Source: Bryoerythrophyllum caledonicum (lineage: Eukaryota > Streptophyta > Bryopsida > Pottiales > Pottiaceae). Taken from it: a stretch of 64,000 nucleotides of DNA. Location of the stretch: contig OZ020519.1 in NCBI GenBank assembly GCA_963971425.1, forward strand, positions 19,117,397-19,181,396. Reading direction: 5' to 3'. Each line of letters begins with the position of its first letter. The first letter of the stretch is position 1. The position numbers and the translations under genes were made by a program. The notes beneath the pieces were generated by a model. That model was not told where the DNA came from, did not search any database, and saw only the letters and a program-made list of their open reading frames with translations. Positions 47,519 through 57,769 of this stretch are shown here, in pieces.

Positions 47519-47600
47519 ACGTCGGTGATGATCAAACTCTGTATGGTTGATTCTGAATCATTTTGATTGACTACACTTTTGACTAGGACGATCTGAGACC
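47519..47600 (+). ncRNA. Box C/D snoRNA with two adjacent 18S guides
   Basis: GTC/GAC stem, consensus box C GTGATGA (47525-47531), D' CTGA (47553-47556) and box D CTGA (47593-47596). The D guide GACTAGGACG pairs with CGTCCTAGTC of plant 18S rRNA. The D' guide TATGGTTGA pairs with TCAACCATA, the segment immediately 3' of it. Predicted 2'-O-methyl sites are the U of CCGUCC and the first A of UCAACC, ten nucleotides apart. Target identity is from remembered 18S sequence. Confidence 0.75.
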
Positions 47601-47624
47601 TTGTTATGGAGTCTGTGGGGTGAA

Positions 47625-47718
47625 GCAGGCGGGTGATGCTCTAGCATAGTTCAAATGAGCCGGACTGCGGCACTGATTAATTGCAGAAATTAGTCTTTCG
47701 CTCCTATCTGACGCCTGC
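47625..47718 (+). ncRNA. Box C/D snoRNA, 25S guide
   Basis: A perfect 7-bp terminal stem GCAGGCG (47625-47631) / CGCCTGC (47712-47718) encloses box C GTGATGC, D' CTGA (47673-47676) and box D CTGA (47708-47711). TAGTCTTTCGCTCCTAT (47691-47707) pairs over 17 nt, with one G-U wobble, with the conserved 25S stretch ATAGGGGCGAAAGACTA. The +5 rule predicts methylation of the second G of AUAGG. The same rRNA stretch is targeted by the snR39/U32/U51 family in other eukaryotes, at neighbouring positions. Confidence 0.78.
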
Positions 47719-48051
47719 TTCAGTATTTTTTATTCACATTTTGCATCGTCTCCATCTTGTTGGAAATGCTTTGATCATTTCGGGTGTCCTTGCCGTCGTA
47801 ACAGGAAAATAATCGTAACACTTATCGATAATGATATCTACGTAAATAGATTCATCACGTAAAAAATCACGTTACAGAGACCTCAAACGATTGTGTAACG
47901 TTAATACAAGTTGATGGTAAAAGCACATTAAAACACGAAAAATAAATTCAACGAAGCTGATTTTACCTCTAGACAATTTAACTCCAAAAACACTTCGGTT
48001 GCTATTCAGTATAATGAACAAAGAGGAAGAAAATAGTTTTGGTTTGAACCA
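47719..48051. other. Downstream flank of snoRNA cluster
   Basis: AT-rich; no further C/D boxes with matching stems were found. End of the precursor transcript not recognised. Confidence 0.35.
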
Positions 48052-50237
48052 TGGGAGCTTATTATGACTTATTATGACTTATTATTCCATGAAAGCCTGA
48101 GACAGTTTCACACAAAGAACACGTCAAAATTGTTGATTGTTGACGCAATGAGGAAAGAAGAAAACAAAATCTTGTATTTTTTCTTTTGACCTTAGGATCT
48201 CCATAGAGACTTGCTTAGTAACTTACAAAATTTCATACACTTTGACTGTGCCAACTGAAAGATTATAGTGTTCAAAGTTAAGAAAATGGTTCATTTTCTT
48301 CCCTGTGTTGAGTGGAGCAGCAGTCTTTGACTTCACTTGGTATTAAATAATTGTACTACACAAGGTTTAAATCTGTTACCGTTGTGTTGAGCATGATGTT
48401 AGTTCCGTATACAACAATTTTTAGAGGTAGAGAAGGGGTTTAGCATATTCAGAACAAGTGTGTAAGGAGTGGAGGTTCAAAAATTGTCAATTCACAATCT
48501 ATTTTTTTGAGAACTTAATATGTTTTAGAATGATAATCTAAGTGATCAATAAGAAGGTTTACACAACATATTGTTGTAGAAAAATATTAAAAGTGAAAAC
48601 GACGAAGATCTCTAGGTTTTATGCAAAAAAATGAAGTTTTTTTCCCTGCTTGCCCGAAATGTGTAAAAATGTGTTAAAATGTTTTTTACACCGAAGAGAA
48701 GAATTTTTTTTGACATCTTTAAAGAACGTTAAATTTTCTACGTGTATGGAAAATTTCAATGTCAATAGAGACTTCTAGCGGAATTTGGAGCTGCCCAGTG
48801 TCTCCATTTCTACCTTTGAGTGGTACTAACTTTCAAACCATGAATCCCAAAAAAAGAACAAAATATCTCCATAGAGCTCTTATGAGGGATAATCAATTAT
48901 AAGAATTTAAAAATTGAAATTGAATTGTAGGAACTAGTCTAAAATCCAAAACGTACGTCCCATGTACACTTGGGCTCTTAGGAGTTAAGTAACATACTCA
49001 TAAACTTTCATAATCTTTAATCGGATAGGAGCTCATTATGACTTATTAATCCCTAAGGTACTGTGACAGTTTCACACCAAAAACACTTCCAAATTGTTGG
49101 ATTCTAGTACAATGAACAAAGAAGGAAATAAAAACTTTCATTTCTAGTTTTGATCGTAGGATCTCAATAAAGACTTGTTAAATAAAATACTTGCAAGATT
49201 TCATCAACATTGACCGCATGGATTGAAAGATTATAGAGTTTAAAGTCCAACAAATGGTTAATTTTCTTCTTTGCGTTTAGTGGATCAACAGACTTTGACT
49301 ACACTTGGTGTCAAATTTTGCACTACACAAGGTCTGAATCCATTACCATCGCGTTAAGCATGATGTTAGTTCCTTATACACCAAATTTTAGAAGTAGAGG
49401 AGGGGTGTAGCATATTCAGAACAACTGTGCTAGGAGTGGAGGTTCAAATTTTGCCAATTCACGTTTTAATTATTTTTTAACTTAAATATGTTTTAGATTG
49501 ATAATCCGAATGGTCAATAAGAAGATTTACACAACATATTGTTGTAGAACAAAAACCAAATTTAATACAAAGATCTCTAAGTTTTATGTGGAAAAGAAGA
49601 ATTTTTTTGGTACCTTGCCTGACAATGTGTGATAATGAGTGAAAATGTTTGACTTGGATTAATATGCTATTTTTCACTAAAGACAACAATTATTTTTGAC
49701 AATATGAAGGGAAAAAATATTACTTGCTAGTATTGAAAATCTCACATTCAATAGAGTATCCTAGCAAAAGTTTTTGGAGGTGCCCAAAGTGCTTGCTCTC
49801 CCCATTTGAAATTCAAAACTCTATAACCTTTTCATTATATGACGGATTTAGGAAAAAAAAAATCTCCCACTCAGGTCTTAGCAATGTCTTTTCATAATAA
49901 AAAATTTAAAGTGGAATATTGAAAATTGACACCATAGGAACCTAACCGAACTTTCCAAAAGTCCATTTTTGAAACTTGGTCTTTTAGGGGTTAAGTAACA
50001 TACTCATAGACTTTCATAATCTTTGATTGGACGGGAGCTCATTATGACTTATTAAGTAGCATACTCATAAGCTTTCATTATCTTTGATCGCACGGATTAA
50101 AGGATTTTAGTGTTCAAAGCCAAGCAAATAGTTCATTTTCTTGTGTTTAGTGAATCAATAGACTTAGACTTCACTTGGTGTCCTATTTTTGCACTATAGA
50201 AGGTCTAAATTTATTACCATCATGTGAAGCATGGTAT
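48052..50237. repeat. ~1-kb direct repeats, copies A, B and start of C
   Basis: GAGCT(T/C)ATTATGACTTATTA marks the start of copies at about 48056, 49028 and 50037. Each copy then carries AACAAAG...CTTTGACT, CTACACAAGGT, GCATGATGTTAGTTCC, GGTGTAGCATATTC and GGAGTGGAGGTTCAAA in the same order. Copy C is interrupted at 50238 by a pogo-like transposon and resumes at 52424. They look like tandemly duplicated repeat DNA or an unrecognised element; no coding sequence was seen. Confidence 0.75.
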
Positions 50238-50239
50238 TA

Positions 50240-52423
50240 TAGTCGGAACTCTATATTTGTTACCTCTATAAGTCTTATAATCTCATATATGTTATGAAAA
50301 TTTTGCTCCCGACCAAATTAACACTTATTAACACTAGTAAGTGTTGTACGTAAGTGCTATGACATGCTCCGCTCCCCTCTTTATTAATTTCCCTTCAATA
50401 AGTATTAATGTTGGGAAAAACAACATAATAATACGTGAAAGCTATAAATTTTTATACTTCTTCACTGACTTGTATTATACCATATCTTTTTAGCATAATT
50501 TAGAGATTCTTCCTTATTAAAAGAATCTTGCCTGTGCATTGTGGGGCAAGGATTTATGTAGCTCAGTAGGAGGGGTGTTGAAGGGACGTAGTTTTGGGAG
50601 AGTTCAATTTTAAAGGAGTTTGTGCGTATTTTTTTAAGGAGGTTATTTTGTACCTAATGTTTATTTTGTATAATGGTTTTTTGTGTCTGAAGCACCCAAC
50701 ATTTATATTTCATATTGGGTTGAAGGTTGCAATGGATATGGATCAAAACTTTAGCTTCAAGGAGAAGCAAGAGATTATATTTGATTGTGAGAGGTTGATG
50801 GCTGCAGGGCAGAAAATTAGCAACAAGGCATTGACTGAGTGGGCAAATGCCAAATTTGATGCTTCTGTTTCTCATATAAATATTGATAGACCGTTGAAAT
50901 GGAAAGAATTGTTCACTAATATTGATGTGGGCCATGTAGGTGATTCAAAATGCATTCGGAAAGTGCAATGTCCAGAAGTGGAGCAAGCCATTTTCAATTG
51001 GATTACGACAATGTTAGATAAAGGTGCAACTATATCTAATGATGTGATAATAGCTGCAGCAAAGAGATTTTATGTTTTCCTACCAAGATATTTAATTGAA
51101 AAAGAGCTTTAGCTTTCATATGAGTGGGTGGGCAAGTTCATAAATAGCTTCAATATCAAGGCATTTATGCATCATGGTGAAGATGCTTCTGTTGATACTT
51201 CAATAGAGGATTTAAAGATGATGGAGGATATCAAAGCTGTTGTATCTCAATACAATAGCAATTATGTTTTTAACATGGACGAAACGCATATTTCTTACAA
51301 GTTGAAGCCAAATCGTATTTAGGCTACAAAAAGACTATCCGGAAAGAAGAAGGAGAAGGAGCAAAATATAGTGGCGCTTACTTTAAACGCTATAAGAACC
51401 ATTTGTTCTCTTGCTTGTTGATAACTTCTCTGGACATCAAGTACCAAATGTAGCTTCACGCTTAAGGGTAACTCAATTGTTATTCTTACTTCCAAACACT
51501 ACTAATTGTTTTCAGCCTGTGGATCATTTTATCATTCATTTCTGTTGGTACCATTCAAAGCTCAATACCAAAAGTTGATGATTCAGTATCAAATAGATTG
51601 TTTTAGTGCAGGCAAGGTGTTTGCAATTGATGTCTATCAAGCTGTGATCATGGCTGAGGAGGCATGGCGTAGTGGAATAACTTCGTCAACAAATCAGTAT
51701 TATTGGAAGCATACAAGTATTCATTCAGTTCTTAATGAGAGGGATTAAAAAGAAGCTAGGTGTGTAAAAGAGGTGGATGAAGTTGTTGTTTTGTTTCATC
51801 AACTGTTATTATTATCATCTGGCATTTAAGACTGTGACGCCATGAATGCTCCTAAGTACATTAATTATGAGCTAGAGTTTGATCTAAACAACCCTTATGA
51901 ACCTATTAATGAGAGTATTATAGACATGTTTCCCTAAGATGATCATGAAATTGACGCAGATGAAGTTATGGTTGATGTTGTAGAAGAGGTTGTACAATTC
52001 AGAGCTGATGAGTGTGCACTTAAAACCTTAAGAAAAGTTCTTTGAGCAAAGACCAAATGATGTTCTATCATACATTAGGAACATTCAAGTACTTCATAAG
52101 GAAGTTTTATCTTTGCATTTGGAAGACTCCTCTCAAACCACTATAGATTATTTTTCAGTTAGCTTAGTTAAAAGAATCTTGTCAAAGTACTGCAATATAG
52201 AATATTTCTTTCAATTAGTTTAGTTGAATTATGGTTTATATCTTTTGTATTTTCAACCTTAATTTCTATAAACGTTATTATTTTATTTTGAAAAAGTAAT
52301 GGTATTATTTCTTAAAATGTTACAAATTACGGGTATCAAGTTCTATAAGTGTTATATGTTATAACTCTATATGTGTTACAGTTTTTCTACTCGTGACCTG
52401 TAACATGTATAGAATTCCGGTTG
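50240..52423 (+). mobile_element. pogo/Tigger-like transposon with TA duplication
   Basis: Imperfect ~24-bp terminal inverted repeats share CGGAA-TCTATA--TGTTAC. TA occurs directly outside both ends (50238-50239 and 52424-52425). The flanking ~1-kb repeat also exists without the insert at ~48391 and ~49358 (GCATGATGTTAGTTCC), and inverted at ~54750. These empty sites place the insertion exactly at the TA of GTTAGT-like sequence. It encodes the decayed transposase listed separately. TA duplication and a CENP-B-type transposase both fit the pogo branch of Tc1/mariner. Confidence 0.85.
50734..52045 (+). pseudogene. Decayed pogo/Tigger (CENP-B/DDE) transposase
   Basis: From MDMDQNFSFKEKQEIIFDCE an N-terminal HTH region is followed by a CENP-B-type HTH (PEVEQAIFNWITTMLDKGAT). 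The DDE domain has NMDETH (~51275) and later LLFLLPNTTNCFQPVD (~51475-51525), with AEEAW near 51655. An acidic C-terminus follows. In-frame stops (TAG at 51110, TAG at 51320) and several frame changes show it is dead. Same family as many plant and animal domesticated genes, but nothing suggests domestication here. Confidence 0.82.
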
Positions 52424-52925
52424 TATTTCCTTGTATACCAATTTTTAGAGGTAAAGAAAGGGTGTAGCATATTCAATTTTTTTTGCAAAGAGTGGAGGTT
52501 CAAAAATTGTCAGTTCACATTATATTTTTTTGTGAACGAATTATAATTAGGCACCTTGCTCAACAGTGTGCAACAATGTGTGAAAATATTTGACTTGGAT
52601 CAATATGCTATTTTTTGCTAAAAACAAAAGATTTTGTTAACAATTCGAAAGGAAATACTATTATTTGCTAGTATTGAGAATCTTACATTCAATTGAGTGG
52701 CCAAACAAAACTTTTTGGAGCTGCTGACGTGCCCGCTCTCCCCCTTTGAACTTTAAAACCCTATAACTTTTCATTAAATGTTGGATTTTGGAAAAAAATG
52801 GACCCACTCAAAGTTTTTTATAATGTCTATTTATAATAAAAACTTCAAAAAAGAATGTTATAAACTGATCCAGTAGGAACTTGCCAAACTTTCAAGAGTT
52901 GGAGGGGACTCTTAATAATTTTGAC
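52424..52925. repeat. Continuation of ~1-kb repeat copy C
   Basis: Resumes with TTTTTAGAGGTAAAGAAAGG and GGAGTGGAGGTTCAAAAATT in the same orientation as copies A and B, directly after the transposon's 3' TA. Confidence 0.75.
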
Positions 52926-53059
52926 ATTAAAAAAAAGAATCTATTGTGGTTTGACGAGATTCCTTTACACGCCAATAGCAAACTCTGTTTTGAAGTCCTC
53001 AAATGTTTTTGCAAACTTCATTTTGAAGTACTCGAATGTTCTTGACATGTAAAAGAACG

Positions 53060-54150
53060 TCATCTGGATTTTGCTCCAAAAATTTCTTCAAAGTCTCGAA
53101 TGCACTCAACATTATTGAATCCTACAGCCTCTTCTACCATATCATCATCATCTACCATAACCTCATGTAGGTCACATTCTTGATATTCAAAGGGTAGCAA
53201 ATCCATAATATCGTCATCAGTAGCTTTATGAGATTTATTAAGATCAAACTCTAGCTTGTAATTGATAAACTCATGAGCCTCCATAGTGTCATTTTCTTTA
53301 GTGTGAGATGATAACAATGTAGGTTGATCCACTAAAGTCGCAACGTCATCAACCTCTTAAGACGCCTAGGTTTTGAATGTTGCAACAATGCTTGCATCCA
53401 TAGGTTGAAAGCCACTAGTGGTATTTAAAGGTAAGAACAATAATTCCGTCACCATTAACCGTGAACCTATGTTTGGCACTTACTGTCGAGGAAAATTATC
53501 AACGAACAAGAGTACTTATCTTTCTCTGCCACTAGCATTCTCCTTTCAAAATCTAATATAATCAGTCAAATATCTCTATAGTAATCCATGCTTTCCTATG
53601 ATCGACCACATAATACCCAAATTCTCTAGATTCTCAATGTGCCCAAAAGTGAAAGCTCAAGGCCTTAAATACTAATTTATAACCAATGGAGAAAGGCAAA
53701 TGCTTCCATCACCATTTAAAATTAGTGCCACCATAATACTCTCCTTCTACTTCTTCTTCCCAAGTACTTGTTTCGTAGCCAAAGTACAATTTGGTTCTAT
53801 CCTGTAAAAGATACCACTCTTGTTCATGTTGAAAACATTAGCAATGTGGTAATGAGATACTATGGTCTTAATATCCTCCATTTTCTTCAAAACCACTGCT
53901 CAAATGTTTGTTGATGCATTTTCTCCATGGCAAACCCTGAATGTAAAATCCCTTCTTGAACTTCTCTATCCACCAATTTGAAAATCGAAGCTCCGTCTCA
54001 CTTGCATCTCTCCGTAACAACGCATATTACCTCTTTGCCATAGCTATTACAAGATCATCACATACTACAACCCCCTTCTCATACATTCTAGTGGACCAAA
54101 TAAAAGTGGCAGCCTCCACTTTTAGACATTGAGCCTTTCTCACCTGTAGC
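53060..54150 (-). pseudogene. Second decayed pogo/Tigger transposase, inverted
   Basis: Minus-strand fragments parallel the copy at 50.7-52.0 kb: CENP-B-type HTH residues at ~54120-53990, VFNMNKSGIFYRIEP at ~53840 (catalytic Asp of NMDE changed to Asn), LATKQVLGKK, VDNFPRQ, LLFLPLNTTSGFQPMD at ~53440 and a clean 90-codon acidic C-terminus (53332-53060). Several stops and shifts are present. The two copies face each other tail to tail. Confidence 0.75.
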
Positions 54151-54309
54151 AATTCTGGAAGAAACGCAAGTCCATGTGAAGGCAATGATATGAAGAATAG
54201 AGTACAAGGAGATATATCATCCTCAGATGCAACAACCCTACATGGACATAAAACTCAAGGGCTTCAAAAGGAAAATGTTGTGGAATTCAACATCCATAGT
54301 CTTTCTTAA

Positions 54310-54900
54310 ATGGGGTGAGTAGAGACCTCAGGCACCTCTAGAAACTTTTGCTAGGACACTCTATTGAATGTGAGATATATAATACTTCCAAGTAATATTA
54401 TTTCCCTTCATATTGTCCAAAAAAAAAGGCCTTGTCTTTAGTGGAAAATAGCATATTAACACGTGTCAAACATTTTCACACATTGTCCGGCAAGATCCCA
54501 AATAAACTTTTTCTTTTCTACATAAAACTTAGAGGTCTTCATATTTTTGACTTTTTATTTTTTCCATAGCAATATGTGGTGTGAACCTTCTTATTGACCA
54601 CTGGGATTATCAATCTTAAACATAATAAATTCACAAAAATATAAAACGTGAATTGACACTTTTTTGAACCTCTATGCCTTACACAATCATTTTGAATATG
54701 CTACACCCGTCCTCTACCCATAAAACTTGGTGTATGAGGAACTAACATCACACTTAACACAATAGTAATGGATTTAGACCTTGTGTTGTGCAGAAATTTG
54801 GAACTTAGTCAAGTCAAAGTGTGCTGATCCACTGAAAATGAAAATGAACCATTTGCTTGACTTTAGATACTATAATTTTGTAATCCATGCAATCAAAGGT
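54310..54900. repeat. ~1-kb repeat copy D, inverted
   Basis: Reverse complement of the 48-50 kb repeats: TTTTGAACCTCTATGCC, GAATATGCTACACCCGTCCT and GGAACTAACATCA occur in reverse order. It carries an empty site for the pogo insertion. With copy C it makes an inverted pair around the second transposase. Confidence 0.7.
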
Positions 54901-55114
54901 TATAAAATTCTGTGAGGATGAAATTTCTTTTGCTCTATTCTGGAACAAATTTGCAAGTGATCTAGAATTTGTCATGTTTTTCTTCTTACGATAAGATAAT
55001 CCAAATACCCAAAAGGAATATAAAAGGAAGAAAACAAATTATCATTAAATCTTAAACCAAATTGTATTCACTTTATGAAATGACAAAAATCACTTTGACT
55101 TCAGTTTAGAGACC

Positions 55115-55222
55115 ACCAAAACCTTTCGCAACCAACCAAAACCTTTCGCAACCAACCAAAACCTTTCGCAACCAACCAAAACCTTTCGCAACCAACCAAA
55201 ACCTTTTGCAACCAACACAATT
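55115..55222. repeat. 20-bp tandem repeat, ~5 copies
   Basis: CCAAAACCTTTCGCAACCAA repeats head to tail with a 20-bp period; the last copy has one change. Followed by A/G-rich runs at 55265-55368. Confidence 0.92.
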
Positions 55223-55368
55223 TCCTTGAAAGTCATCATTGAAGAGAAAAGAGAGGGCGAGGCTTAAAAAAAAGAAAAAAAAAGAAGATAGATTCTCATG
55301 TTTGTTTAGATTCCCAATGTGGCAAAAAAAAAAAAAAAAAGAAGAAAAAAAGAAAAAGAAAAGGAAAA

Positions 55369-55885
55369 GTGTATAACCTACAATACGCGGGTATATAACA
55401 GGTATATAAAGTATAATAGGTATAAAGGGTATATAACTGGTACATAAAGGGTACATAATGGATATAAAACGGGCATATAATGGGTATATGACACATATAT
55501 AACTAGTACATATTGCTACTATAACTCGACGACTCGAGGCACAATTGAGGCGGAGAATAAAAGCCAGCTATTATTATTATTTTTCCGTTTTCGTTTTGCA
55601 TTTACATACGTTTACTTCTAAGGAGACAAGGGAAAAGGAGAAGAGGAAGAATAGGGATTCCGAAAAAGCGCGTGTCATCCACAACAAAGTGGCAGGAATG
55701 GAAAAAGAGGAGGCAGGAGCGGTGTCCAATATGCGCCCTCCTGGCAGCGTCGCCCGCGCCTCTCAAGATCACCTGCCTTATCCCCTCCATTCCTCGCGCG
55801 CTACATCTACCACTCCCCGCGCCCGAGCTCGCATTCCCCTCCCTCCCCGCAACCATCAGCAGCCGCAGCAGCCGCAGCAGCAGCA
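55369..55885 (+). promoter_or_regulatory. PsaD upstream region
   Basis: 55380-55510 is built of degenerate GGTATATAA-like words, offering many TATA-like sites. Nearer the gene GGATAAGG is present inverted at ~55776 (CCTTATCC), an I-box-like motif seen in light-regulated plant promoters. The 100 bases before the ATG are C-rich, with CAGCAG repeats. Transcription start not determinable. Confidence 0.35.
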
Positions 55886-56911
55886 ATGGCCGCCCTCGCC
55901 TCCACCTCGGCCGTCGCCATCGCCGCGCCCTCCTCCGCGGCCGCCCCCCACGCCCGCTCCTCCGCCACCTCGCTCAAGCTCTCCGCCTTCCAGGTACTGT
56001 ATGTCTCTCGTCCGTGTGGCCAGATCGCCAGCGAGCATGTGTATGTGTCTAGATCACCAGGCGGTGTGTATGTGTCTTGATCACTAGCGAGCATGTGTAT
56101 GTGTCTAGATCACTCGGGGGTGTGTCTGTGTCTAGATCACTAGCGAGCATGTGTATGTGTCTTGATCACTAGGGGGTGTGTATGTTTCTAGATTACTAGG
56201 GGGTGTGTGTGTTTCTAGATTGCTAGGGGGTGTGTATGTTTCTAGATTACTGGGGGGTGTGTATGTGCTGATGGTTTTGGTTGTGATGCAGGGTCAGAGG
56301 TTGTCTGCAGTGTGCAATGGCGCGCGCGTGAGGATGGACGCTGCTGTGGAGGAGGCGCCCAAGGGCTTTACCGCCCCGACCTTGAACGCGGATACTCCCG
56401 CGCCCATCTTCGGCGGGAGCACGGGCGGGCTTCTGCGCAAGGCGCAGGTCGAGGAGTTCTACGTCATCACGTGGGAGTCTCCCAAGGAGCAGATCTTTGA
56501 GATGCCGACTGGTATGTTGGGGAGAGCTGTCTGTCTGCATGGTGACCACGAACGTTGTGTGAGGGACTGCACATGGACGTCAGGGCTTTTTTTTGTTGTT
56601 GATGGTTGTGAGTTTTATTGTCTGTAGGTGGAGCGGCGATCATGAGGTCCGGGCCCAACCTGCTGAAGCTGGCCAGGAAGGAGCAGTGCCTTGCGCTCGG
56701 TGCCAGGTTGAGGACCAAGTTCAAAATCCAGTACCAGTTCTACCGTGTCTTCCCCAACGGTGAGGTGCAGTACCTGCACCCCAAGGATGGCGTTTACCCC
56801 GAGAAGGTGAACGCTGGAAGGACTGCCGTTGGAGTCAACAACAGGCCTATTGGAAAGAATGCTAACCCTGCAGAACTCAAGTTTGCCCAGAAGCAGGCTT
56901 ACGATTTGTAG
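55886..56911 (+). CDS. Photosystem I subunit II precursor (PsaD)
   Basis: Three exons, 55886-55993, 56292-56511 and 56628-56911, encode 203 aa. Exon 1 plus the start of exon 2 form an Ala/Ser/Thr-rich chloroplast transit peptide without acidic residues. The mature protein begins near [12 protein letters not shown]. Conserved PsaD blocks follow: [74 protein letters not shown] and the end [12 protein letters not shown]. PsaD sits on the stromal face of PSI, docks ferredoxin and stabilises PsaC. Seed-plant PsaD genes that I recall lack introns; here two interrupt it. Intron 1 contains a minisatellite. Confidence 0.97.
56034..56275. repeat. 27-29-bp minisatellite in PsaD intron 1
   Basis: Eight to nine units of the form TGTGTATGTGTCTAGATCAC plus a G-rich tail. 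The first four alternate between tails AGCGAGCA and a GGGGG type, the last four are the GGGGG type, indicating expansion from a two-unit block. It fills most of the 298-bp intron. Confidence 0.9.
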
Positions 56912-57769
56912 ATTTGTCAGGTCTTTTTTTGTATAGCCATTTTATGAATGTAAGTTAGTTTCTGCACGACTTGATCTTGTGCCCGCATGGGTATCACATC
57001 TGCTACTCCGGTCTACAAGTTTCCAGATACAATCGATGGAGGAAAAGTCACAGAATTCACCTTGATTGACGGACGAACAGTAACGTCTGGCTACTGTTCC
57101 AGAGTGATGTTACTGCGACGGCACGAGTTGAATACACCTAATGGTAATCTGTCTGTCTCCATGAAAATGGCCATAGCAATATCGTGTCTATGATGAATAC
57201 CAGAGAGCAGCATTACACCTGTGTTGTGGAGCTCATTCAACAACTTAAGCCTGAAAAGAAAAGCGTCTGTTCGTTCACAAATAGTCGTGCACATTCAAAT
57301 ACGATCGTTTGGTCATCAAGCAACTGTTTTCCATTGGACATGATCAAACAGAGTCTGCAATTTCTCCACATTCCACAAATTTCCCAGGTACATTTCACAA
57401 TACAATTGTAAATATATCGTCAAGTACGCGGTTCAATATTTGTCCATGTGATGTCTACACTCATCCACAACCTTCACAATATCAGCTTGGAACACCGTCT
57501 CAACAGGAAAAAGGCCAAGTTACCATATCAGTTGGATTACATACATCTTCGGCAGAACCCTGAAAGCCTTAAATCGATATTGTACATCACCAGTGGCAAA
57601 AACCTTCTATGAGCAAGCATTATCCTAACAAGTATCTCGTCCAAGGCTTCAGAGCATACTTTCGGAACACCGACTTTAAGATCCTCACTGGGGATAAAAC
57701 CTTAAAACAAGAAAAGTACATTTGGACCGAGGGGCTGGGTGGCGAGTTCCCAATCTCCAAAAATATAAA
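56912..57769. other. Convergent intergenic region
   Basis: PsaD 3' UTR and the downstream flank of the conserved minus-strand gene. Short frames only; no RNA gene recognised. Confidence 0.4.

Noticed and set aside
50594..51112. Domesticated CENP-B-like host gene
   Set aside because: Stops, frame changes and intact transposon ends with TA duplication show a dead transposase.
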